Positions 6,134 to 13,985 of a stretch of DNA of 16,145 nucleotides are shown here, one piece after another. The position numbers and the translations under genes were made by a program. Numbering within the stretch: position 1 is the first letter of the stretch; every line of letters begins with the position of its first letter. The notes below the pieces were generated by a model. It made no database searches and was not told the DNA's origin. It saw only the letters and a list, made by a program, of their open reading frames with translations. The DNA lies in contig DASROJ010000196.1 in assembly GCA_035646975.1 (NCBI GenBank), positions 1-16,145 of the forward strand. Reading direction: 5' to 3'. Source of the DNA: DASROJ01 sp035646975. Its GTDB lineage: Bacteria; Acidobacteriota; Polarisedimenticolia; JACPZX01; DASXTC01.

Positions 6134-7659
6134 GGCAGCCTCTTTTCTCCTTCCAGCCCGTTGCGGTGACGAACCGCTTGTGCGGTCCCCTCCCGGAGGG
6201 CGAAATCGATGAATCCGCGCTCGACATTGCTGGCGACCAGCTCGACCGAGATCTTCTCTCCCACGTCGAGACCTTCGAATCCGCGGACCACCCTTCCTTC
6301 CACGGGCGGGCTGAAGATCCGGACCCAGGTTCCTTTCACGGATGCGCCGGTGACGATTCCCTCGAAGCGCTCCCCGATTCTCGACTCCAGCAGGAGCGCT
6401 GCGGCGGACTTGCTCACCTGCCGCTCGACCCTGTTCGCGTTGTCTTCCTGCGTGGTGCAGTGTCGCGCCAGCTCATCGAGCTCTTCGCGGCCATAGGGCG
6501 CGGGCCGGGTCGCCAGCGCGGCCTTGAGCAACCGCTGCGTGACGAGATCCGGGAAACGCCGGTTCGGGGCGGTGGAGTGGGTGTAATCCTGGACCGCAAG
6601 ACCGAAATGCCCCGGTGAGCTTTCGCCGGGAAGCTCCACCACGTACTCGCCGCGCCCCATCAGCTTGACCACCGAGAGCGACAGGTCCGGAAACGTGTCC
6701 GGGTCGGCCTGGCGGCGCTTCGAGAGGAACGCTTCGAGGGCTGCGGCGTCCGGCGTGTCGGGAAGCGACTCGTGGCGGTCCCTGGCGAGCTGGACGATTC
6801 GCTCCCATCGCTCGGGTGAGCGGAGCACACGCCGCAACGACGGCAGTCCGCGCGATTCCAGGAATCGCGCGGTGACACCGTTGGCGGCGATCATCAGATC
6901 CTCGATCAGCTCCTTCGCGCGGTTTTTCTGCTCGGGACGGAGCTCGGAGAGCCGGTCGCCGTCGAACACGGCACGCGGCTCCACCGTCTCCAGGCTGAGA
7001 GCGCCGTGCTGGTGACGCACGCTTCGCATCAGCTGCGCGGCAGCCTCCTGAAGGCGAAGCTGCGCCTCGAGTCCGGGCACGGTCGCAACGCGGCCAGGCG
7101 GGGGCCCACCGCCATCGAGCCAGAGGGCGACGCTGTTGTACGCGAGCTTGGCGTGATTCAGGACAGTCGCGCGATAGACATCCGATTTCGCCACCGTGCC
7201 GTCCTGACTCACGAGCATCTCCACCACCATCGCAGCACGAAGCGCATCTTCGCCGAGGGAGGTTCGATCGGTGGACAGCGTCGTGGGGAGCATGGGGAAG
7301 ATCTCGGCGGCGGTATAGACGGATGTCGTGTTGTGCCTGGCGTGGTCGTCAATGGCCGACCCCTTCGCCACCAGGACATCGACGTCCGCCACGGCGACCA
7401 GCACACGCGTCGAGCCCGGGCCCGCCGGCTCGGCGAACGAAAGCTGATCGAGATCGCGCGAGTCGTCGTTGTCGATCGACACCCACAGCAGGTCTCGAAG
7501 ATCCCGGACGTCGGCGCCGCCCCCGGTTTCGGGCTCTGCCTGACCGGCGGTCTCCGCCAGGACCGCGGGCGAGAAATCCGGCAGCAACCCGCGATCAACC
7601 ATCGCCTGGCGTGCGATGGCCTTGAGATCGTGACGGTTTCCCTTCGATGTCCGATTCAT
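6130..7659 (-). CDS. RNB-domain (RNase II/R family) exoribonuclease, short form
   Basis: Predicted 3'-5' single-strand RNA exonuclease of 509 residues. The catalytic motif IDNDDSRDLDQ gives D63, D69 and D71; the fourth RNase II aspartate position is Gln72. The RNB signature HFGLAVQDYTHSTAPNRRFPD lies at 351-371. The C-terminal 70-80 residues look like an S1/OB-type domain (FEGIVTGASVKGTWVRIF...VEGRVV). Canonical RNase II has two N-terminal cold-shock domains; here only about 60 residues (ARQAMVDRGLLPDFSP...) precede the catalytic domain. The ATG at 7659 is chosen over upstream in-frame starts because GAGG lies five bases before it and the family-like N-terminus begins there. The stop overlaps the next gene's start. 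Not toxin-like; probably RNA turnover. Confidence 0.9.
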   Translation of the reverse strand: MNRTSKGNRHDLKAIARQAMVDRGLLPDFSPAVLAETAGQAEPETGGGADVRDLRDLLWVSIDNDDSRDLDQLSFAEPAGPGSTRVLVAVADVDVLVAKGSAIDDHARHNTTSVYTAAEIFPMLPTTLSTDRTSLGEDALRAAMVVEMLVSQDGTVAKSDVYRATVLNHAKLAYNSVALWLDGGGPPPGRVATVPGLEAQLRLQEAAAQLMRSVRHQHGALSLETVEPRAVFDGDRLSELRPEQKNRAKELIEDLMIAANGVTARFLESRGLPSLRRVLRSPERWERIVQLARDRHESLPDTPDAAALEAFLSKRRQADPDTFPDLSLSVVKLMGRGEYVVELPGESSPGHFGLAVQDYTHSTAPNRRFPDLVTQRLLKAALATRPAPYGREELDELARHCTTQEDNANRVERQVSKSAAALLLESRIGERFEGIVTGASVKGTWVRIFSPPVEGRVVRGFEGLDVGEKISVELVASNVERGFIDFALREGTAQAVRHRNGLEGEKRLP

Positions 7660-7686
7660 GAGGGCCTCGTGCTTCCCGATGGCCCC

Positions 7687-7692
7687 AGTATA
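7687..7692 (-). promoter_or_regulatory. Possible -10 element of the exoribonuclease operon
   Basis: TATACT on the minus strand lies 27 bases upstream of the exoribonuclease ATG within a GC-rich 112-bp gap, and is one of the few AT-rich hexamers there. No convincing -35 is present at 16-18 bp, so this is tentative. Confidence 0.3.
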
Positions 7693-7735
7693 TCCGCCGG
7701 CTGCCCGGGCCGCCGGAACGCCGCCTGGGTGAGCG

Positions 7736-7764
7736 CGCACGATGGCGCTCCGGCCATTCGTGCG
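7736..7764 (-). terminator. Stem-loop after the PhyH-like gene
   Basis: GCCATTCGTGCG (7753-7764) pairs with CGCACGATGGC (7736-7746) with one bulged base around a 6-nt loop. The hairpin starts eight bases past the stop codon. There is no U-tract, so it may be a Rho-assisted terminator or a 3' protecting structure. It separates the PhyH-like gene from the exoribonuclease gene. Confidence 0.5.
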
Positions 7765-7771
7765 ATCGAAG

Positions 7772-8554
7772 TCACCACTTGTGGTTGATCGCGAGGCGTG
7801 GCGTGCCGCGGATGTTGTCGCTGCTCGCATGCACGAATAGATAATGATGGAACAGGACGTCCCCCTGGGACGGCGTCACCTCGACCGGGGCATCACGTGT
7901 GACCCGGCCCAGCTCGGGTGTCAAGGCGGCGAGGTATTTGTACTTTCCCGGGTTGGCGCGCGCGAGCGCCTCCAGCTCGAGGTGGGAGCCGGGCCAGACC
8001 ATCGTGCCGCCCCCCTGGGACTGCACGTTGGTCAGATAGGTCATGGCTCCGATCCAATAGGGGCGCGGAAACGTCCTGTACCGCCATTCGGGGATCGTGC
8101 GATCGATGTGTGCCGCGTAGGACTCCCAGGGCTTGGACACCGGCTGGCGGTTGATCGTGAAGGCGTGGGTCGGCAGGCGGAAGCGGGCGACATCCTCTCC
8201 GGCCAGTTGCGCCGCGGCCGCCAGCATGGCGTCGGTGTAGGTCGCGATGAGGCGATCATCTCGAATCACGTGCGAGTGCGGCCCCAGGATTCCCCAGGTC
8301 TCCGGGGCCCGGGGATCGACTCCCAGACCTTCCCATATCGCGGCGACCGCCTCGCTCACCAGAGTCGATGGGATCAGGCCGGAGACGAGCAGGTAGCCGT
8401 CGCGGTGATACTGTCGAGTCTGCTCCTCGGACAGAGGCGACAGACGCTGCTTGCGCTGGAGGCTGAACCGCACCTTTGCCTCGACGCGCTCCGCCTCCCG
8501 CTTGAGCTGACGCAGCCGAGCGAGCGCCTCCAGCACGATTCCCGATTGCGACAT
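7772..8554 (-). CDS. Phytanoyl-CoA dioxygenase (PhyH)-like Fe(II)/2-oxoglutarate oxygenase
   Basis: A 260-residue putative non-haem iron oxygenase. The facial triad is visible: H149-x-D151 (YAAHIDRT) and H242 (DVLFHHYLFVHASSDN), with R253 (GTPRLAINHKW) as probable 2-oxoglutarate-binding residue. QYHRDGYLLVSGLI near residue 48 and GGGTMVWPGSHLELEAL near 181 are typical PhyH segments. Residues 5-36 form a basic, possibly coiled-coil helix before the fold. The protein ends only seven residues after the arginine, shorter than many relatives. The ATG at 8554 has GGGA nine bases upstream; ATGs at 8563 and 8590 have none at proper spacing. Substrate unknown: the family includes hydroxylases of lipids, amino acids and natural products. 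It has its own promoter and terminator-like hairpin, so likely monocistronic. Confidence 0.85.
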   Translation of the reverse strand: MSQSGIVLEALARLRQLKREAERVEAKVRFSLQRKQRLSPLSEEQTRQYHRDGYLLVSGLIPSTLVSEAVAAIWEGLGVDPRAPETWGILGPHSHVIRDDRLIATYTDAMLAAAAQLAGEDVARFRLPTHAFTINRQPVSKPWESYAAHIDRTIPEWRYRTFPRPYWIGAMTYLTNVQSQGGGTMVWPGSHLELEALARANPGKYKYLAALTPELGRVTRDAPVEVTPSQGDVLFHHYLFVHASSDNIRGTPRLAINHKW

Positions 8555-8607
8555 GATCCGCATTCCCTTGACCCGCAGGCCGTCATCCATTACAGCGGTG
8601 TACAGGC

Positions 8608-8636
8608 ATCATACGCGGATGGCTCCGATGAGCCAA
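8608..8636 (-). promoter_or_regulatory. Sigma-70 promoter of the PhyH-like gene
   Basis: Minus strand: TTGGCT (8636-8631), 17-bp spacer, TATGAT (8613-8608; five of six consensus bases). The predicted start near 8601 gives a leader of about 47 nt to the preferred ATG at 8554. Confidence 0.55.
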
Positions 8637-8668
8637 GAGCAGTGGGGGGCATCGCGGGACGGGACCGG

Positions 8669-11149
8669 CTACTGCTTGTCTGACTTGCTCGCACCCGCGC
8701 GGGAGGCCAACGCATTGCGTCGAACCTGCGCGAGGAGCGCATCGAACTCCGGCCCGTGGAGCGATTGCAGCTCGGCGTCGCCTGACACTCCTTCCGCGTC
8801 GATATCGCCCCCCTCGACGTCCTGCCTGAGCCAGGCCATGGCTTTGGCGCGATCGCCGCGGCGGGCGGCGACGCACGCGAGGTTATAGATCGAAACCAGA
8901 GTGTCCGGGTGCGTGGGCCCCAGCACGCGCTTGCGGATGTTGTACGTCTCGGTGTGAAGCCGTTCTGCTTCCGCGAGCCGGCCCCGGCTTTGATAGCCGA
9001 GCGCCAGATTGTTCATCGACCAGAGCACCGAGGAATGCTCCGGTCCCAGCACGCGCTTCTGGATGGCGAGCGTCTCGAGGTCGAGCTTCTCTGCCTTTTC
9101 GTACAGCCCCTGGCTCTGGTAGAGCAGCGCGAGGTCGGTCATCGCCGTCAGGACATCCGGATGCTCCGGCCCCAGCACTTTCTTCTCCAGCTCCATGACC
9201 TCGAGCTGAAGCCGCTCGGAGTCTGCATTTCGATGCTGCCTGGCATACAGCTTCGCCAGGCTTGCCATGGACATCAACGTATCCGGGTGCTGGGGCCCGA
9301 AGATGCGTTTGCGGGTTTCGAATACCTCGGTGCCATAGCGCTCGGCCTCGGCGAACCGGTTCTGGGTCTGATAGGTGACCGCGAGATTGTGCATCGTCTG
9401 CAGGGTGTTGGGGTGCTCCGCCCCCAGCACCCTTTTCTGCACCGCCAGCGCCTGGACATACAGCTGCTCTGCCTCGGCGAGCTTCCCCTGACGAAGATAT
9501 CCGTTGGCGAGATTCATCATGGTGGCCAGCGTCTCGGGATGCTCCGCGCCAAGCACGCGCCGCTCGAGGTCGAGCGCCTCGGACGCGATCCGCACTGCCT
9601 CATCGTGGCGGTCCAGCAATCCGTACAGAGAGCCAAGGGTGTTCATCGAATGAAGAGTGTCCGGGTGCTCCGGCCCCAGGACGCGTCTGCGAATCTCCAG
9701 AGCTTTCGCGCACAGAGAATCGGCCTGCGGGTAGAGACCAAGGTTCATGTAGACCTCGCCCATGATCGCGGCCAGCTCCGCCTGCATCGCAGGCTGATCG
9801 GAGAGCTGCGTGTCGATGGTGCCAGCGGCCTTGTCGAGCAGCTCGCGCGCCGTGATGCTGCTCCCGCGCGCTTCGCTTGGATCCGAAACCCGGAACAGAT
9901 TCTTCAGGAAGTCGGCCACGCGTCTTTTCGCCTCGGCCTCCGTGCGGGCTCGCACCTCCGCCTGACGCGCCCGCACGAAGCCCACCGTGGACGCTATCGC
10001 CCCGGCCGTCAGGACCATCGCGATGATCGCCGTTGCGGCCACGCCGAGCCGATGGCGGCGCATGAACTTCAAGGCACGATACCGGGCAGAGGGGGCCCGG
10101 GCCAGCACCGGCTGGAAATTCAGGAATCGCGTCAGATCCGCCGCGAGGTCCGAGGGCGAGCCGTAGCGGCGCGCCGGATCTTTCTCGAGCGCCCGCATGG
10201 TGATCCAGTCGAGATCTCCCTTGAGCTCCCGCCTCAAGACTCTCGGCTCCGTGCGCCTGAGCTTCGCCCATTCCGTCGAATCGGCGCTGTGCGAGGACAG
10301 ACGCGCACTTGGTCTGGGCGGATCCAGCTCGCGGATCTTGCGGCGCCCTTCGAGGATTCCTTCCTGCCTCAGCTCCCGCGAACCGAACGGCAGCGTGCCG
10401 ACGAGGACTTCGTAGAGCATGACGCCGAGTGAAAAAACGTCGGAGCGCGTGTCGACGCGTGACGCGACGTCCGTTTGTTCCGGGCTCATGTACTCCAGCG
10501 TCCCGACCATCACGCCGAGCTCGGTGTGCAGCGTCCGCTCCGTCAGTTGCCTCTGGAGCGCCTTGGCGAGTCCGAAGTCGATGATCTTCACCAGTGGCCG
10601 GCCGTCCACGCGACTGACGAGCACGTTGGACGGTTTCAGGTCGCGGTGGATCACCGCCTTTTGATGCGCGTGCTGCACGCCCTCGCAGACCTGCAGGAAC
10701 AGCTCGATGCGCTCCCGGTTCGTCAGATGAAACTGGTTGCAGTACTCGGTGATCGGAGAGCCCTGCACGTATTCCATGACGAAGTAGGAACGTCCCTCGG
10801 CGGTGGCGCCGGCGTCGTAGATGGACGCGATGGAGGGATGATCCATCAACGCCAGAGCCTGCCGTTCCGCCTCGAACCGGGCGATGACCTCGTTCGTGTC
10901 CATTCCCAGCTTGATGATCTTCAGCGCGACCTGACGCTTCACCGGCTCAGCCTGCTCGGCCAGGTAGACGACGCCCATGCCGCCCTGGCCCACGATACCG
11001 ATGATGCGATAGGGCCCCACCCGTTCGTGGAGCTTCGGCTGCGCCGGATCGGAGGATGTCCCCTGGCAGGACATTTCTTCGGGTCGCGCCCCGATCGTGG
11101 TGTGCCGCTGGCTGAGTCGATCGTCGGGGGGAACAAGAGGTTCGGACAT
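8669..11149 (-). CDS. Transmembrane Ser/Thr protein kinase with C-terminal TPR array
   Basis: An 826-residue receptor-like kinase. Kinase domain: glycine loop GQGGMG (54-59), catalytic lysine K77 (VALK), HRDLKPSN (168-175), DFG (191-193), SPEQ (222-225); all catalytic residues are present, so it should be active. One transmembrane helix at about 368-392 is followed by an Arg-rich linker. Residues 490-783 hold seven 42-residue TPR units with the kinesin-light-chain-like LGPEHPDTL phrase. The topology predicts a cytoplasmic kinase and an extracytoplasmic TPR protein-binding region. The start at 11149 is supported by AGGAAGG seven bases upstream. It is divergent from another kinase across 115 bp. 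This architecture is common in Acidobacteriota and Planctomycetota. Ligand and substrates are unknown. Confidence 0.93.
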   Translation of the reverse strand: MSEPLVPPDDRLSQRHTTIGARPEEMSCQGTSSDPAQPKLHERVGPYRIIGIVGQGGMGVVYLAEQAEPVKRQVALKIIKLGMDTNEVIARFEAERQALALMDHPSIASIYDAGATAEGRSYFVMEYVQGSPITEYCNQFHLTNRERIELFLQVCEGVQHAHQKAVIHRDLKPSNVLVSRVDGRPLVKIIDFGLAKALQRQLTERTLHTELGVMVGTLEYMSPEQTDVASRVDTRSDVFSLGVMLYEVLVGTLPFGSRELRQEGILEGRRKIRELDPPRPSARLSSHSADSTEWAKLRRTEPRVLRRELKGDLDWITMRALEKDPARRYGSPSDLAADLTRFLNFQPVLARAPSARYRALKFMRRHRLGVAATAIIAMVLTAGAIASTVGFVRARQAEVRARTEAEAKRRVADFLKNLFRVSDPSEARGSSITARELLDKAAGTIDTQLSDQPAMQAELAAIMGEVYMNLGLYPQADSLCAKALEIRRRVLGPEHPDTLHSMNTLGSLYGLLDRHDEAVRIASEALDLERRVLGAEHPETLATMMNLANGYLRQGKLAEAEQLYVQALAVQKRVLGAEHPNTLQTMHNLAVTYQTQNRFAEAERYGTEVFETRKRIFGPQHPDTLMSMASLAKLYARQHRNADSERLQLEVMELEKKVLGPEHPDVLTAMTDLALLYQSQGLYEKAEKLDLETLAIQKRVLGPEHSSVLWSMNNLALGYQSRGRLAEAERLHTETYNIRKRVLGPTHPDTLVSIYNLACVAARRGDRAKAMAWLRQDVEGGDIDAEGVSGDAELQSLHGPEFDALLAQVRRNALASRAGASKSDKQ
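8801..9682 (-). repeat. Seven tandem 126-bp units encoding TPRs
   Basis: Units begin at 9682, 9556, 9430, 9304, 9178, 9052 and 8926, exactly 126 bp apart. Each starts with a V/I-L/F-G-P/A-x-H phrase. The DNA of the start phrase is well conserved while the rest diverges, so it is an old in-gene amplification rather than a recent one. The units are spaced without a single indel. Confidence 0.9.
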
Positions 11150-11264
11150 CGTCTGACCTTCCTGGTTTCCGCCAACTCTACCACGGGTCGGAATCATCGC
11201 CCCGGCCCGCCCGTGCAAGAGGGCACGAGCATTCGTGAGCTGCGCGGGATAGACTCTCCGCGCC
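11150..11264. promoter_or_regulatory. Divergent intergenic region between two kinase genes
   Basis: These 115 bp must carry both promoters. On the plus strand, TAGACT (11250-11255) is a -10-like hexamer only ten bases before the ATG at 11265, which has no clear Shine-Dalgarno, so that mRNA may be nearly leaderless. On the minus strand, TAGAGT sits about 29 bases before the ATG at 11149 without a good -35. Both calls are weak. Confidence 0.35.
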
Positions 11265-13949
11265 ATGCCCCTTGAAACCGGCACATCGCTCGGCCCGTAC
11301 GAAATTCTCTCGCCGCTCGGCGCCGGAGGGATGGGAGAGGTCTATCGCGCGAAGGACACGCGCCTCGACCGGCTTGTCGCGGTCAAGGTGCTCCCCTCGC
11401 ATCTTTCCAGTCACCCCGAGCTCAGACAACGGCTCGAGCGCGAGGCGCGCGCGATCTCCAGCCTCAGCCACCCGCACATCTGCACCCTCTTCGACCTCGG
11501 TCACCATGAAGGGACCGACTACCTCGTGATGGAGTATCTGGAGGGAGAGACGCTGGGCCAGCGTCTCCAGCGCGGGCCGCTGCGCCTGCCCGATCTGCTC
11601 CGGGCGGCGATCGAGATCGCCGACGCGCTCGACCGCGCGCACCGCAGCGGCATCGTCCACCGCGATCTCAAACCCGGCAACGTGATGATGACGAAGACCG
11701 GGACGAAGCTCCTCGATTTCGGTCTTGCCAAGGGAATCGGCCCCGCTTCGGGCATGTCGAACCTCACGGCCTCTCCGACCCTCACGAGCCCCCTGACGGC
11801 CCAGGGGGCGATCGTCGGGACGTTCCAGTACATGGCCCCCGAGCAGCTCGAGGGAAAGGAAGCCGACGAGCGCAGCGATATCTTCGCCCTCGGCGCGTTG
11901 ATATACGAGATGGCGACTGGAACCCGTGCCTTCGATGGCAAGACGCAGGCGTCGATCATCGCCTCCATCCTCAAGGAGGAACCCCGTCCCATCCGTGAAG
12001 CCATGCCGGCGTGCCCCGCCACTCTCGATCGGCTCGTGCGACAGTGCCTCGCGAAGGATCCGGACGAACGGATCCAGAGCGCGCACGACGTCCGGCTCCA
12101 GCTCGAGGGAATCGTCGAGGGGGGCGCCACCGAGATCGAAAGCGCGGCCGCGGCCGAAGGTCCGGCACCCTCCCGGACACGCGAGCGGATCGCCTGGGGG
12201 ATCGCGGCGCTGGCCACGCTGGCGGCGATCGGGATGACCGCCGCGGTGATGTCCAGGACAGAGTCCACGCAGCCCCTCGTGATCTCCTCGATCCCCGCGC
12301 CAACCGGAACCGTGATCCAGTCGAACGTTCCCTCCCTGGCGCTGTCCCCCGACGGCCGGCAGGTCGTCTTCGTCGCCCGCGGGACTGGCGGAAACGGCCT
12401 CTGGCTGCGCTCCCTCGACTCGCCGAAGCCGAGACTGCTCGCCGGAACCGAGGATGCCGAATGCCCGTTCTGGTCACCCGATGGACGCGCGATCGGCTTT
12501 CATGCCGGCGTCATGCTCAGGAAAGTTGACCTGTCCGGCGGGCAGAGCGAAGTCCTCGCTCCGATGAGCATCTGCCAGGGTGCGTCCTGGGGTCGGGACG
12601 GTTCGATCGTCTACGTCCCTGACCGTTACCTGCCCATCATGAGAATCTCCGCGGGCGGCGGGACGCCGCAGACCCTGGGCGTCCCGGAAGCCAGGCAAGG
12701 CAAGAGGATCTTCTCCAATCCGAGCATCCTGCCCGACGGTACGCACATCATCTACACGGTGAACGAGACCTGGGAGGGAGGAGAGAACAGCGGAGTGTTC
12801 TCGGCGACGCTGGACGGAAAGGACGAGAAGCGGATCCTCCCCTTTCTCTCCAACGCGCGCTACGTGGAACCGGGTTACCTGGTCTTCGCCAAGGACGGTT
12901 CACTCAGAGCGCAGCGGTTCGACGTGAGTCGACTCGAGCTGTCCGGAGACCCGATCCCTCTGATGGAGGCCGTCCAGTACCTGGGCTATTACCAGGGCCA
13001 CCTTTTTTCGGTCTCCGAGACGGGAACGCTGGCCTTGATCGCAGGCGAAGGGATCCTGACGAGGCGATTCACCTGGGTCGACCGAAAGGGCGCCATCGTC
13101 GATGCGCTCAGCAGGCCCGGAAATTTCTTCTCACCCCGTCTTTCGCACGATGGCAGGCGCATCGCGTTCGATCAGAGCGATGCGCTGAGCGACAGCGGGG
13201 ACATCTGGGTGCTCGACCGCGAGCGCAGCGTCGCGTCACGCCTCTCGTTCGATCCCCGCAACGAGTCGGCGCCGGTCTGGTCGCACGACGACCGGCGCAT
13301 CCTCTTCTTCGGCAACTTCCCGAACAGGAGCGACCTCTTCGCGGTCCCCTCGGACGGGACCGGGGCGATCGAGACGATCCTGAGCAACGGATCCGACAAC
13401 CTGCCGTGCGACTGGTCGAGTGACGGGAAGTTCATCCTCTACCAGACCTCGCATGGCTCGGGACTGTCGAACACCGATCTCTGGATCTACTCGTTCGAGA
13501 CGAAGAAAGCCGAGCCGTGGCTCGAGTCACCATTCTCCGAAAGACAGGCGAGATTCAGTCCCGATGGACGGTGGATAGCCTACGGGTCGAACGAATCGGG
13601 AAGGGCGGAGGTCTATGTCCGGGGATTCATGCCCGCCGGGGGGAAGTGGCGCATCTCCAGCGAAGGGGGCGGCTCCCCCATCTGGCGATCCGACGGCAAG
13701 GAGCTGTTCTTCATCGCCTCGAACTCGAATCTCATGTCGGTTGCCGTCCGCCCGGGAGCCACGTTCGATGGAGCGGCCGCGACGCCGCTTTTCAAGGTTC
13801 CCGGCGACCTGCTCGACGTGGGCGTGGTCACCCAGTACGACATCGCCCCGGACGGCCAGAGCTTCCTCATGAACCTCGACACGCCGACGGAGGGCCAGCG
13901 GATGATCACGCTGGTCACCAACTGGACATCGCTGCTGAAGAAGCAGTGA
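11265..13949 (+). CDS. Transmembrane Ser/Thr protein kinase with PD40/TolB-like beta-propeller
   Basis: An 894-residue kinase and the only convincing plus-strand gene. Kinase motifs: GAGGMG (19-24), VAVK K41, HRDLKPGN (132-139), DFGLAK (151-156), APEQ (191-194). A transmembrane helix lies at about 309-329. Residues 340-890 hold repeated PD40 phrases (LALSPDGRQVVF, PFWSPDGRAIGF, VWSHDDRRILFF, CDWSSDGKFILY, ARFSPDGRWIAY, PIWRSDGKELFF), forming a TolB-type beta-propeller predicted to be extracytoplasmic. The kinase is of the PknB/Pkn type and catalytically complete. This kinase-propeller architecture is especially expanded in Acidobacteriota. The propeller presumably senses a ligand or partner protein. 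It is convergent with the secreted-protein gene ending at 13986. No intrinsic terminator is seen in the 36-bp gap, only the 10-bp palindrome GGGCCGGCCC at 13975-13984. Confidence 0.94.
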   Translation: MPLETGTSLGPYEILSPLGAGGMGEVYRAKDTRLDRLVAVKVLPSHLSSHPELRQRLEREARAISSLSHPHICTLFDLGHHEGTDYLVMEYLEGETLGQRLQRGPLRLPDLLRAAIEIADALDRAHRSGIVHRDLKPGNVMMTKTGTKLLDFGLAKGIGPASGMSNLTASPTLTSPLTAQGAIVGTFQYMAPEQLEGKEADERSDIFALGALIYEMATGTRAFDGKTQASIIASILKEEPRPIREAMPACPATLDRLVRQCLAKDPDERIQSAHDVRLQLEGIVEGGATEIESAAAAEGPAPSRTRERIAWGIAALATLAAIGMTAAVMSRTESTQPLVISSIPAPTGTVIQSNVPSLALSPDGRQVVFVARGTGGNGLWLRSLDSPKPRLLAGTEDAECPFWSPDGRAIGFHAGVMLRKVDLSGGQSEVLAPMSICQGASWGRDGSIVYVPDRYLPIMRISAGGGTPQTLGVPEARQGKRIFSNPSILPDGTHIIYTVNETWEGGENSGVFSATLDGKDEKRILPFLSNARYVEPGYLVFAKDGSLRAQRFDVSRLELSGDPIPLMEAVQYLGYYQGHLFSVSETGTLALIAGEGILTRRFTWVDRKGAIVDALSRPGNFFSPRLSHDGRRIAFDQSDALSDSGDIWVLDRERSVASRLSFDPRNESAPVWSHDDRRILFFGNFPNRSDLFAVPSDGTGAIETILSNGSDNLPCDWSSDGKFILYQTSHGSGLSNTDLWIYSFETKKAEPWLESPFSERQARFSPDGRWIAYGSNESGRAEVYVRGFMPAGGKWRISSEGGGSPIWRSDGKELFFIASNSNLMSVAVRPGATFDGAAATPLFKVPGDLLDVGVVTQYDIAPDGQSFLMNLDTPTEGQRMITLVTNWTSLLKKQ

Positions 13950-13985
13950 CCGAGGCGGCACCGGCATTCGTGTCGGGCCGGCCCG

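Noticed and set aside
7006..7788. 260-codon plus-strand open frame
   Set aside because: It lies antisense to the RNB exoribonuclease, whose motifs are unambiguous; His/Arg-rich product without a family.
8801..9682. Regular 126-bp periodicity suggesting a repeat array
   Set aside because: Not CRISPR or satellite DNA: the periodicity is explained by seven in-frame TPR units.
8909..10432. 507-codon plus-strand open frame
   Set aside because: It mirrors the TPR/kinase gene, and its repeats (LGVLRPQH-like) are the antisense of the LGPEHPDTL units; no independent coding evidence.
13975..13984. GGGCCGGCCC palindrome between convergent genes as terminator
   Set aside because: There is no loop between the arms and no U-tract; a restriction-site-like GC palindrome expected in this base composition.
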